Assembly: GCA_024195585.1 (NCBI GenBank)
Contig: SWBL01000023.1
Coordinates: forward strand, 186,001 to 250,000
Length of the DNA stretch: 64,000 nt
Direction: 5' to 3'
Origin: Aureobasidium sp. EXF-3400
Lineage: Eukaryota > Ascomycota > Dothideomycetes > Dothideales > Saccotheciaceae
Both the position numbers and the translations under genes were made by a program. This document shows positions 55,147-64,000 of this stretch, piece by piece (position 1 is the stretch's first letter; the number at the start of each line of letters is the position of its first letter). Below the pieces are notes generated by a model. That model was not told where the DNA came from. It ran no database searches and saw nothing but the letters and a program-made list of their open reading frames with translations.

Positions 55147-57816
55147 ATGGCACGTCGTTCACAAGGAGCTGCCAAAACCGAAGATGCAGCAAAACCGACC
55201 ATTCCTTCCTTGAAAACGGAGAAGAGCGAGATCTCTTCCAATATGGAAGCAGAAGAGGCCAAAATGGCAGAAGCTCGAAGAGTCAAAGAAGAAAAACGTG
55301 ATCAGGAGCTTGAAGCAGAGAGACAGAAAGACCTGAAAGGTGGCAAGAAGGTTGTCGATACGAAGTTCAAAGCCCTGGAGTATTTGTTGAACCAGAGCAA
55401 GCTTTACTCGACCATCATGCTCGCTCAAATGCAAAGGCAGGAAGAGGAAGCGCAGGCTACTGATGAAAAGGGAAAGAAACGTGCTTTGAAGAGGGAGGAG
55501 ACAGCAGAAAAAGCAGCCGAAGTCAGCCAGAAACGAGCAACACGATCAGCAAACACAGTGCAGGAGACAGCAGCGCAAGCGACAGAAGAATCAGCCACCG
55601 GAGGCAGGAGAAAATCAGCCAGAGGAGCCGCGACAGCAAAACCCAAGGCTGGCAACGGGAAGCTCTCTGACTATCTTAACAAAAACGACTTGAAAGCCAA
55701 GGCCGGCGATAAATCAGTAAATGAAGCACTTGCTGAAGAGGCTGACTCTGGTGTCAAGGCTGGCGACATTGGTGTACAAAACCTGCGATCTGCTAAGCAG
55801 CCGGCTCTTGTAACTGGTGGTCTGATGCGTTCGTATCAGCTCGAAGGTCTCGAATGGCTCACATCACTTTACGAGAACGGACTGAATGGCATTTTAGCCG
55901 ATGAGATGGGTCTGGGAAAGACTATTCAGACAATTTCGTTCCTTGCCTTCTTGCGCGAGAAAGGCACGTATGGACCATTCTTGATCGCATCGCCCTTAAG
56001 TACAACGAGTAACTGGGTCAACGAGTTCCACAGATGGACTCCTGACATCCCAGTTGTGCTCTATCATGGATCCAAACAAGAAAGAGAGGAAATTCGCCGG
56101 AAGAGGTTCAAAAATCCTGGTAGCAAAGACTTTCCAGTTATCTGTACGTCTTACGAGATCTGCATGAATGACCGCAAGTTCCTTGCCAACTATGGCTGGA
56201 AATTCATCATCATTGATGAGGGTCATCGCATCAAGAACCTGAACTGCCGCTTGATCAGAGAGCTGCAATCCTATCAATCAGCCAACCGACTGCTGATAAC
56301 TGGAACGCCGCTACAAAACAACCTGACCGAGTTGTGGTCCCTGCTGCACTTCCTCATGCCCACTATCTTCGACAAGCTTGAGTCTTTCGAGTCGTGGTTC
56401 GACTTCTCTGCTTTGAACCAGCGCAATGGCTACGAAGACATCTTGTCAGAGGAGCGCAAGACCAACCTGGTAACGTCGCTCCATGCCATCTTGAAGCCTT
56501 TCTTGTTACGCCGAGTCAAGACAGATGTTGAGACTTCTCTCCCAAAGAAGCGCGAGTATGTGTTATATGCACCTCTCACGGCCACCCAGCGGGAGCTTTA
56601 CCAAGAGATTTTGGAGGGCAACAGTCGTGCCTACCTCGAGAACAAAGCTGTCGAGAGCTTGAGCGGAATGAACACACCTCGCAGCACTCGCGGATCTAGC
56701 CTCAAACGTAGCAGGCCTGAGGAAGGAAGCGCCACACCGATCAAGAGCGTCAAGTCTAGCCGGGCGTCTACTCCAGCAACAACAGCCAGCGCACGCGGCA
56801 GCAGACGAGCCAAGAAAGCTCAGAACTATGAGGAGTTATCTGACACTGCTTATTTCAAGCAAATGCGAGACCAACAGTCAGAAGATGAAGAACAGCCGCT
56901 CAACTCGAGCGAGGAGGAAGCTCAAGAACAAGCACAAACACTGGCTCTGGCAAAGAAATTGATTGGAGCCAAGAAGCTGCAGAACCCTGTGCTACAGTTG
57001 CGTCTTTGCTGCAATTCGCCTCATAACTTTTTCTATCCCTTCATGGAGGAAGACAACAGTGACGTGGACGAGACACTGGTCACCGAGAGCGGCAAAATGC
57101 TCCTGCTGGACTCTTTGATGCCCACTCTGCTGGAGCGTGGTCACAAAGTGCTCATATTCAGTCAATTCAAGACCCAGCTGGACCTGATCGAGACCTACTG
57201 CGAAGTCTTGCGTGGATGGAAATGCAGCCGCATCGACGGCGGTGTTTCGCAGCCAGACCGACAGGAGCAAATTTCTCAATTCAATTCGGCTGAATCCAAG
57301 ACCAACATCTTCCTATTGAGCACGCGTGCAGGTGGCCAGGGGATTAACCTCACAGCTGCAGATACAGTGCTCCTCTTCGACAGTGATTGGAACCCACAAC
57401 AGGATCTGCAGGCACAAGACCGTGCTCATCGTATCGGTCAGACAAGACCAGTCATTGTGTATAGATTCGCCACCAAAGGCACAGTCGAAACACTGTTACT
57501 TGAGAAGGCAGAGTCAAAGCGAAGACTAGAGAAATTGGTCATTCAAAAAGGCAAATTCAGATCGATGCGTGCAGGTGAAGTGTCAGGTGCCGAATTCGCG
57601 GAACTGCAGCAGTTACTGGCACAGCAAGATGGCGAAAGAGTGGAGCTCGAAGAAGGGACCAAGGGCCTGCTGTCAGAAGAGGAACTCAACACTCTGACGG
57701 ACAGAAGCGAGGAAGCTTATGAGCGGGCAGAGAAGGGTCTGGACGGTGGTGACAAGTTCAAGGCTGTCGAGACAAAAACAGGTGGCGAGGGCTTCTTGGA
57801 GGCTATGAGTAAATGA
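55147..57816 (+). CDS. IRC5: SNF2-family chromatin remodeller, LSH/IRC5 (HELLS, DDM1) type
   Basis: 889 residues, no intron. This subfamily slides nucleosomes; relatives are needed for DNA methylation in animals and plants, for cohesin loading or recombination control in yeast (Irc5), and for DNA-damage tolerance in Neurospora (MUS-30), all from memory. The N-terminal Glu/Lys-rich coiled coil precedes the subfamily block FKALEYLLNQSKLYSTIMLA. Helicase motifs are I DEMGLGKTIQT, Ia ASPLSTTSNW, II DEGHRIKN, III LLITGTPLQNN, V STRAGGQGINL and VI QAQDRAHRIGQTRPV, with QLEGLEWLTSLYENGLNGIL as the Q-motif area. A Ser/Arg/Lys-rich insertion (about 505-560, including LKRSRPEE) lies between the lobes. 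All ATPase motifs are intact. Nuclear. Confidence 0.93.
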   Translation: MARRSQGAAKTEDAAKPTIPSLKTEKSEISSNMEAEEAKMAEARRVKEEKRDQELEAERQKDLKGGKKVVDTKFKALEYLLNQSKLYSTIMLAQMQRQEEEAQATDEKGKKRALKREETAEKAAEVSQKRATRSANTVQETAAQATEESATGGRRKSARGAATAKPKAGNGKLSDYLNKNDLKAKAGDKSVNEALAEEADSGVKAGDIGVQNLRSAKQPALVTGGLMRSYQLEGLEWLTSLYENGLNGILADEMGLGKTIQTISFLAFLREKGTYGPFLIASPLSTTSNWVNEFHRWTPDIPVVLYHGSKQEREEIRRKRFKNPGSKDFPVICTSYEICMNDRKFLANYGWKFIIIDEGHRIKNLNCRLIRELQSYQSANRLLITGTPLQNNLTELWSLLHFLMPTIFDKLESFESWFDFSALNQRNGYEDILSEERKTNLVTSLHAILKPFLLRRVKTDVETSLPKKREYVLYAPLTATQRELYQEILEGNSRAYLENKAVESLSGMNTPRSTRGSSLKRSRPEEGSATPIKSVKSSRASTPATTASARGSRRAKKAQNYEELSDTAYFKQMRDQQSEDEEQPLNSSEEEAQEQAQTLALAKKLIGAKKLQNPVLQLRLCCNSPHNFFYPFMEEDNSDVDETLVTESGKMLLLDSLMPTLLERGHKVLIFSQFKTQLDLIETYCEVLRGWKCSRIDGGVSQPDRQEQISQFNSAESKTNIFLLSTRAGGQGINLTAADTVLLFDSDWNPQQDLQAQDRAHRIGQTRPVIVYRFATKGTVETLLLEKAESKRRLEKLVIQKGKFRSMRAGEVSGAEFAELQQLLAQQDGERVELEEGTKGLLSEEELNTLTDRSEEAYERAEKGLDGGDKFKAVETKTGGEGFLEAMSK

Positions 57817-58081
57817 GGCACTAGATATAGATAGAAACGTCTCTGCACACACGATCGACAACTCCGCTGTAGGAAAGTGTAATGCAAAGGACCTCCGAAT
57901 CTCTTCAGAGACAGTTCCAAAATGTGTCTTGATTTACTAACCAAAGCTATCATGCGGCAATGCGATAGCTCGTCTATCATGAGTACTCTTTCTGTGTATC
58001 GTAAAGCTATTCAAATGTGGGGGTATCTGACAAGAATGACAAGAACTTTTTCTCCTTCGATGCTTTTGTAAGCTGAGTCGA

Positions 58082-59958
58082 TCAGTCGGCAACCCCGAAC
58101 TCATCTTGCGTCTGAGCAGTTTTGGAAGGCATTAGCAAACGTATCGCGGCCATCTACATCGACATTAGCAACCTGGTACTTGCAAACGATACAAGAAGGT
58201 ACTTACTTTACGGCCCACTGCGAAGACTAGTCTTTTACCTTCGGCATCCCAGTTGAGACTCGGTTCATCCCCTGTTTCATCACCATTTGGCAAGTTGTTC
58301 TCATCGCCTCGGTACCAATGTGTCGCAGCGGCTCGCCATGTGAGGAGAGGTATGGACCCAGCGCTGAGGTCCCAGATTTTTACAGCTTCTTCACTTGCCA
58401 CGGCAAGACAGGAACCTGTAGGCGACCATGCTAAAGCCAAAGCAGCTTCGTGAGGGCCCATAGTAAACTCGTGTAAGGTCTCACACAGGTTAGATGCGAC
58501 TCTGTAGACTCTTACGAGCCCAGAGTCGTGAGTCACGGCAAGGCGCCTTGGCAATTTCGAATCGTTTGCTTTCGCAGTGTCGATCGGTTGAAATGCCATG
58601 GCGGTAGCACGTTTGCTGGCGGGGCCTTCAGTGGGGAAGCCAGGTAGGAGGGTCCAGCGAGGGCTAGTCTTGGCGAGCAATATGGTGCAGTCATCGGACG
58701 ATGAAGTTGCAGCAACAACACCGTTCACAGAGTCATATCGTACCTTGTCCCACTGCTTATCTGTAGGATGCGAATACTGTAGAGCAAAGTTTCTGGTGCC
58801 GGTAGAGGCAAAAGAGTCGCCATTAGCATCAGCACCATTGGGTAGTGAAGCATCATGGATTTGATAGAAATCGAGACGATTCTCACCGCAGACAACAATC
58901 GAGTCATCAGAAGCCCAGACGGCATCAATGACGGGCTGATTAAAGAGCTTGACGGCGACAGGATCTAGCGAGGTGGCTGGTTGACTAGCATCCCAGATCT
59001 CGACCAGACCACGTTTCATATTTGTCGAAACACTCAACAAGCGGGTACCGGAATTGTTGTAGCGTAAGGCGACAATGATGGCAGAATGCTGGAGCAGATA
59101 ACCATGAAGATCATACAACCTTTTTGTGCCTTGAACAGTAGCGTCAAACATAGACCTCACGGATTCGTGAGTACCGTCTGGTAAGCGGCGGGTAGAGTCG
59201 AGGGCACAAGTAGCGTATCGGCCAGAAGGGTGCCAGCAGGCAGCAGTGATGACGGAGCCCTTGGGCATGGTCTCGGCGTCGGTGTGGTGAGCACGCTGTA
59301 GGCCGTTCTTTGTGTGATGTGGCAGGTCGTAGAAGCGACACAAAGATTCGCCTACAGTGAGCAAGCGCGTGGATTGGGAGAGTTGAGGATTCCACAGAGC
59401 ATGCATGATAGAAGCGTCGGGTTGGTCCAAGGCCCAGTACATGGTCTCGGACTTTGACTTGAGCTTCTTGTCGGTTTGGGTGGCAGATGAGGTGGTGGGG
59501 ATGTGTTCTGGCTCGGGAGCATCTGGTGTAGGGTCGCGGTCTGCGTCTTGGTCATGGTCTTGTGGAGTGGGATCGATGTGCATGCTGTCTGGGTTGAACG
59601 AGTCATTGCTCTTGCGCGAGCGTTTGGCAGGAGGAAGCGGAAAGTCATGTTGGTTCGTAGAGGGTCGTCTGTCGGTTGATGCGCGGTGGGCGAATTGTCT
59701 GGTGGTCAAGTTGAAGCGTCGCGACTGGTTGGTGACCTGAGCAAGCAGTTGGTCATGGAAGATGGCATCCTGGATGATGTGGACCAGCTCGTGCTGCTTG
59801 ACCAGAGGAGCAAATGGCAGCTTCTCGGGGTCGCCATATTCTTGCGGACGATGCCAGTCCTGGTGCAGTGCTCTAGCAGCGTTCTCGTGTCCTGCTTCTT
59901 GTAGATAGCGGAGGATCAGGTAATTGATGTGGTCCGAGCCCAGAGCGCCGTCACCCAT
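58082..59958 (-). CDS. SIF2: LisH-WD40 corepressor subunit (SIF2/TBL1 type)
   Basis: 607 residues in the spliced model: exon 1 59958-58207, a 53-nt intron (GTAAGT...GTAG with TTGCTAATG branch), exon 2 58153-58082. Sif2/TBL1 is the WD40 scaffold of the Set3C/SMRT-type histone deacetylase complex. The LisH motif is at the start (DHINYLILRYLQEAGHENAARAL); a variable polar linker follows, then WD40 repeats (TLHEFTMGPHEAALALAWSP, CLAVASEEAVKIWDLS, LNWDAEGKRLVFAVGRK). The start at 59958 (GCC ATG G) puts LisH at residue 8. An in-frame ATG at 60138 would add 60 residues with no family support. If the last intron is retained, the protein ends 13 codons later as VSTFLYRLQVPGC. Confidence 0.85.
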
Positions 59959-60254
59959 GGCGCGTAGAGGAAAGAGGAAGGCTGTTGCCAAGTATATGCG
60001 GATACCGAGGACAAGGACTCTGATGCGATTGACACAAGCGACAAAGACTGGCTGAGATGGTATGCGATGCGTGGTATGCGACCAACAAGGACCAGCCCAG
60101 TTCCACCGGCATGCCAAGTCTACGCTCCGCTCCGCCATGTCCGCTTGCGCTCCTGCTAGCTCAAAACATCCATGTGGGGCTGACGCGCGACGGGGAAGCT
60201 GCGCTGTTGATTGTTGACCATGTCACTCGCTGAACCTTCTGCGACCTTGTCGCC

Positions 60255-61340
60255 ATGCCCATCCGCATCAATCTGCCCCCGCTGACCCGCGCATTGCTGC
60301 TCCTGCTGTTGATCTGCTCTCTGCTCAATGCCTCGTTCAGTGTACGCAGTCTCATCCGCGTTCAGGCCGTGCCTGCTCTGGCCATCATCCCTGCGAAGTC
60401 ATTGAAATACCCATGGTCCGCTCTGACTGCTGCTTTGGTCGAGACCAATCTCGTCAGTTTTGCCATATCCGCCATCACCATCTTCTATGGAGGGAAATAC
60501 CTAGAACGCGCCTGGTCCACTCAAGAATTCGCAAAGTTTGTCCTGTTCGTGACCATGATCCCGAATTTATTGACCTTTGGTGTTTACTTCCTGTGGTTTT
60601 CCGTGACGGGGAGTCAGATTCGAGCGTGAGTCCATGTCTGTTGCCACAACACTCAATCTCCTTGCTGACATGTCATGATCAGGAACACCATCATCAACGG
60701 CAATGTTGCCCTCGAAGCCGCTTTCCTCGTCGCTTTCAAGCAGCTCGTCCCTGAACATACCGTATCCCTCTTCCGTGCCGCCATCCGTATCCGCGTCAAG
60801 CACTTCCCTGCTGTCTTTGTCTTGCTAAACAGCTTGTCTGGCCCCCTACTAGGCACCGACACTGCTTTCTTTTTGTCATGGCTGGGCTTTCTGACATCTT
60901 GGATTTACTTGCGCTTCTACAGAGTAGCCCCTTTGCTGGCCACAACTGCCACGGGCGAAGAAGCCGTTATAAAGGGCGATGCTAGCGATGCTTTCGCATT
61001 CAGCCAATTCTTTCCTGACTCCATTCAAGTCGTTCTCGATCCTTTGGCCGACTCCATCTACAAGACTATGGTGGCTTTCGGGCTATGTGTGCCATTCTCT
61101 GAAGAAGCCATCGATCAAAGCAACGAACAGGCTTCCGCACGCGCAGAAGGTGGGCTACCCAGCTTGATGACTGGCGGAAGAGGAGGTCATGCTGGAGGGA
61201 GGCGAGAAGAAGCAGAGCGCAGGAGGGCGCTTGCTTTGAAAGCCCTCGACCAAAGGCTGAATGCAGCTGCGGCAGCTCGTACTCCTGCCGAATCACAATC
61301 AGCCGAGACAACAGGTACAACGGAACCTACAACTGCCTAA
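60255..61340 (+). CDS. TMEM115-like Golgi membrane protein (DUF1751)
   Basis: 342 residues. Exon 1 is 60255-60625 and exon 2 is 60683-61340 (57-nt intron, GTGAGT...TCAG). TMEM115 proteins are rhomboid-fold Golgi membrane proteins involved in retrograde traffic and COG function in animals. Visible features are an N-terminal membrane segment (LTRALLLLLLICSLLNASF), KYPWSALTAALVETNLVSFAIS, the FYGGKYLERAWSTQEFAKF block, further helices VLFVTMIPNLLTFGVYFLWF and LSWLGFLTSWIYLRFY, and the cytosolic tail motif DAFAFSQFFPDSIQVVLDPL. The tail is polar and Ala/Arg-rich. No rhomboid Ser-His pair is apparent, so no protease activity is expected. Divergent from the LisH-WD40 gene over 296 bp. Confidence 0.9.
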
Positions 61341-61722
61341 ATGTCATCCTTGCGCTCTCCGAATGTCCCAAAGAACCAATGATCGCGAACCACTTCAATA
61401 CACGATGCAATTCTATGTTTGAGATAATCGTGCCCAAAGCTAGCACACAGCGTACATTTCTAAGGTTTGTTGCAGTCAAAGTGCCGTGGCAATTCTTGAT
61501 TCATGCTGTCCCTCGCGCTCCCAAACAAAATATGTAGCAAGTCCCTTCCCAGAAAAAAATCCATATCTTTTCTCCTTGTACGCCTTAAACAGGATGGATA
61601 TCGTAGATTGGCCTCAGCATGGTGATTGGATTTCCCAGCTTCTCGGCTTGGTATGAACAGGCGTGCGAACATGACGCAGGTGATGTCGATGAGCGGTTCG
61701 AATGGTGTAGAAGTGGATTGCT
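61341..61722. other. Convergent 3' region, no gene
   Basis: 382 bp between the TMEM115-like and uL30m stops; nothing recognised. Confidence 0.45.
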
Positions 61723-61995
61723 TCAATCCATGCGCTGATCCTGGACACGGCTTTCGACATAGAAGCCAGAGTCGGGCCTCCTGAGTTCCTTGAGTTCTTC
61801 CGGGGAGAACTTCTGGTCGACCTCCTGGACGTCGACGAGTTCCTTGACGGCGAAGATCTGACCGGCGACTTGTTGCGACACGGGGTGGTAGACGGTCTTC
61901 ATACGCTTGCGCAGACCGAGGGCTTTGAGGACGCCCGACGCCTGCTTGGGCAGGCCGATTGACGAGCGAAGCAGAGTGATGCGGAAGTACGACAT
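61723..61995 (-). CDS. MRPL33: Mitochondrial large-subunit ribosomal protein uL30m
   Basis: 90 residues, no intron in the coding part. The single L30 domain is read as SYFRITLLRSSIGLPKQAS, VLKALGLRKRMKTVYHPVS and AGQIFAVKELVDVQEV, the typical beta-alpha-beta order with the conserved GLP and LGLRK motifs. The short C-terminal extension (KFSPEELKELRRPDSGFYVE) is common in fungal mitochondrial forms. The N-terminus is itself basic and may serve as import signal. The protein sits in the 54S mitoribosome. Head to head with SEC6 over 271 bp. Short length agrees with yeast Mrpl33 (about 86 residues). Confidence 0.92.
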   Translation of the reverse strand: MSYFRITLLRSSIGLPKQASGVLKALGLRKRMKTVYHPVSQQVAGQIFAVKELVDVQEVDQKFSPEELKELRRPDSGFYVESRVQDQRMD

Positions 61996-62266
61996 GGCTG
62001 TCTGTCATGCATCAGTATAAGATCTGGTGGCGGCGGCGCAAGTCTTGTTTGCTACTCACGAGGAGGGTCGCGCAACGAACAGTCCGACTGTAAGTGAGAA
62101 AAGCTGATGGCGGCTGCAAGCAATTGATGATTGCATGTCGGCCCGCTGATTTGTTTCCGCCGATCCCCGCAACTCCCACCTCCGTGTACTCTCACGCGTG
62201 TCACCTGAAGATGCCTCTAGATGTTGCTGCTTTCTGGACAGCCAGTAGCACATATTTTCTCTCGCC

Positions 62267-64000
62267 ATGAATGACCCGGATGATGTCGCCAACAGATTGG
62301 CCGAGCTCCTGCGCCATCCTGACGACTTGGACAAGATCTCATCATTGAAGAGTGAATTCACGCGCAAGAAGGCCGCTGTCGATGGCCAGCTACGTATAGG
62401 TCTTAAGGAGCAGCTCGAGATTACCCAGCAGGGAATGTCCAGCATCAATGATGGTCAACATACTGTCAACTTGATCAAGGACGAGATGATCAAAATTGAC
62501 CGCCTCTGCGTTGAGGCCCAGAACATGATTCAGGACTTTCCGTTCGTCGATAAAGTTGCTCAAACACATCGCAACTTTGCCCAAGTCGAAGATATGAAGG
62601 CTCAGATCGAGTCTTTTGGTCGCAATCTGGATGAGCTCGAAAACCTGCTCCGTGAGGACGATGAGAATACCGAGAATCAGGACAATCTCCTTGCTATACA
62701 TTATGGCCTCACCAAATTGCGCGACATCCGGGATATTGCTTTGGACTCAATCAAGTCTTCAACCGAAGATGCTGGCACCGAGCTCATAAACAATCTCCAG
62801 CTTGGCGAGACAGGTGCTACTTTGCAAGACCACTTCACCAGGTTGGATGATGTGATCGATTGGTTTGACGAGCACGTAGGTACTGCATGTCTGAATCTGA
62901 TTCCCCTCGTGCAGTCAGGCAACAACGGCATCATTGTACGTTTGGCCTTGATTGTCGAGAAAGAAGAGGAAAAAGACCGCCAGGTCGAGGCGCTTCAGCA
63001 TGCCCACCGTGAATTCAAAGACCTGGCCTCCCGCTTCAAATCCATGAATGCCGGTCAGAAGGAACTGCGTGGTTACAAAGACAAGTTCCTCAAAGCCATC
63101 GAGTACAATTGTCAGGCCCAGTTCGATCAAGCGGGAGAGGCTTTCTTCGAGGATCCGGACAAGCTCGAGAAAAGCGTACGTTGGTACTTCAACGATCTCA
63201 ACACCGTCAAACTGGGCATGCAAACTCTCATGCCTAAAAAGTGGCGTATTTTCAAGACCTACGTCGGCATATACCACAAGCTTATGCACGACTTCCTCAT
63301 GTCAAAGGTACAGGACGACCAGCTGAATCCCCCTCATATGCTAGCTATCGTCCATTGGGTCGCCAAGTACTATGCTAAGATGGACAAGCTCGGAGTGTCT
63401 GCCGATCAACTTCATCCTCATGTCATAGACGACCGAGAAGCAGACATTATCCGTGAATACAGAACTCTCATCACTAATGCTGTGGAGCAATGGATGGATC
63501 GCATGTCGACTACTGATCGGCAGACTTTCCTCGAGCGCAAAGAAAACACGCTCGATACAGACCCAGAGGGCCACTTACGAACCAAAACTTTGGGCGATTT
63601 GTGGCGTATGCTTCGTGAACAACTCACTGTAGCGTCCTCTTCTGACAGACCTGATGTTGTTGAAGGTGTCGTTGAGTCCATGATGCGTGCTCTGCAATCA
63701 AGACAATCCATGTGGCAGCAACTCATCGATTCTGAAACACAAAAGCATACTTCGCCCACAATGCCGCAAGCTGAGCAAGAAGGCCTACAATCTTTGCAAG
63801 ATTGGCTGGTCGCAATTGCCAATGACCAAATTGCATGCATTGATGACCAGGAAGATCAGGGGCAGATATCATACCTCACGACCTTCAGACGCGAGTACGA
63901 AACGATCGTTACACCAGCATACGCACTATCGTCAAATACTGAGCTCGACACTCTGCGTGACGGTTATGTTGATCTCGGTACACATTGCATCACCCTCTTC
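62267..64000 (+). CDS. SEC6: Exocyst complex subunit SEC6 (5' part, runs off right edge)
   Basis: 578 residues are present with no stop or intron up to the window edge; full fungal Sec6 is about 750. Sec6 is a CATCHR rod subunit of exocyst that also contacts the t-SNARE Sec9. The ATG at 62267 (GCC ATG A) opens MNDPDDVANRLAELLRHPDD, then the helical start SLKSEFTRKKAAVDGQL. Diagnostic stretches are HVGTACLNLIPLVQSGNNGI, VRWYFNDLNTVKLGMQTLMP, WRIFKTYVGIYHKLMHDFL, MLAIVHWVAKYYAKMDKLGV and LRTKTLGDLWRMLREQL. The chain is almost entirely amphipathic helix. The C-terminal membrane-binding domain lies outside the window. Confidence in the family is high. Confidence 0.94.
   Translation, partial: MNDPDDVANRLAELLRHPDDLDKISSLKSEFTRKKAAVDGQLRIGLKEQLEITQQGMSSINDGQHTVNLIKDEMIKIDRLCVEAQNMIQDFPFVDKVAQTHRNFAQVEDMKAQIESFGRNLDELENLLREDDENTENQDNLLAIHYGLTKLRDIRDIALDSIKSSTEDAGTELINNLQLGETGATLQDHFTRLDDVIDWFDEHVGTACLNLIPLVQSGNNGIIVRLALIVEKEEEKDRQVEALQHAHREFKDLASRFKSMNAGQKELRGYKDKFLKAIEYNCQAQFDQAGEAFFEDPDKLEKSVRWYFNDLNTVKLGMQTLMPKKWRIFKTYVGIYHKLMHDFLMSKVQDDQLNPPHMLAIVHWVAKYYAKMDKLGVSADQLHPHVIDDREADIIREYRTLITNAVEQWMDRMSTTDRQTFLERKENTLDTDPEGHLRTKTLGDLWRMLREQLTVASSSDRPDVVEGVVESMMRALQSRQSMWQQLIDSETQKHTSPTMPQAEQEGLQSLQDWLVAIANDQIACIDDQEDQGQISYLTTFRREYETIVTPAYALSSNTELDTLRDGYVDLGTHCITLF

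Noticed and set aside
1..64000. Biosynthetic gene cluster, transposon, CRISPR array or operon-like defence system
   Set aside because: The laccase, SDRs, mpaB-like protein and Zn2Cys6 regulator are scattered among housekeeping genes with no core synthase. No transposase, terminal repeats or direct-repeat arrays were seen.

Overview
This 64 kb window looks like a chromosomal segment of a filamentous or yeast-like ascomycete (Pezizomycotina, perhaps Dothideomycetes; the class is a guess). The evidence is spliceosomal introns of mostly 47-60 nt with GTRNGT donors, CTAAC/CTGAC-like branch sites and YAG acceptors, dense genes on both strands, and fungal families (Zn2Cys6 regulator, ascomycete laccase, GH125 mannosidase, SPX-domain phosphate transporter, WW-PhoD protein, UVE1, END3). 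Base composition is even. I saw no transposon, RIP-like AT-rich tract, CRISPR array or bacterial-type operon. Protein names come from reading translations; no search was run.

Layout, left to right: the start of a CAAX protease STE24 (cut by the left edge); a WW-domain/PhoD-like phosphatase; an intron-containing tRNA-Lys; UV-damage endonuclease UVE1; a kynurenine aminotransferase (BNA3) head to head with the genome-maintenance ATPase MGS1; an SPX phosphate transporter; phospholipase D; an alpha/beta-hydrolase; a spliced 28-residue zinc-ribbon microprotein; a PRPP synthetase with a long acidic insertion; IDH2 head to head with exocyst SEC5; mitochondrial RRG9; an mpaB/rubber-oxygenase-like protein; and a predicted fusion of a Ras-like G domain to a RasGEF. 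These are followed by an SDR, a 2.5 kb stretch without a recognisable gene, a Zn2Cys6 regulator, a secreted GH125 mannosidase, a dual-specificity phosphatase-like protein, END3, a laccase, a second SDR, an LSH/IRC5-type SNF2 ATPase, a LisH-WD40 protein (SIF2/TBL1 type), a TMEM115-like Golgi protein, mitochondrial ribosomal uL30m and the start of exocyst SEC6 (cut by the right edge).

The genes are mainly housekeeping and do not form one pathway. Loose themes are DNA repair and chromatin (UVE1, MGS1, LSH/IRC5, SIF2), secretion and endocytosis (SEC5, SEC6, END3, TMEM115, PLD), mitochondria (IDH2, RRG9, uL30m, possibly BNA3 and a UVE1 isoform) and phosphate (SPX transporter, PhoD protein, PRPP synthetase). 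The best candidates for something new are the microprotein gene at 21991-22141, which has clean splice signals and a second exon of only five codons, and the Ras-like/RasGEF fusion, which needs a GC-AG intron. Exon boundaries were set by hand from reading frame, splice consensus and family alignment from memory. For every multi-exon CDS that is complete in the window, the spliced length is a multiple of three.
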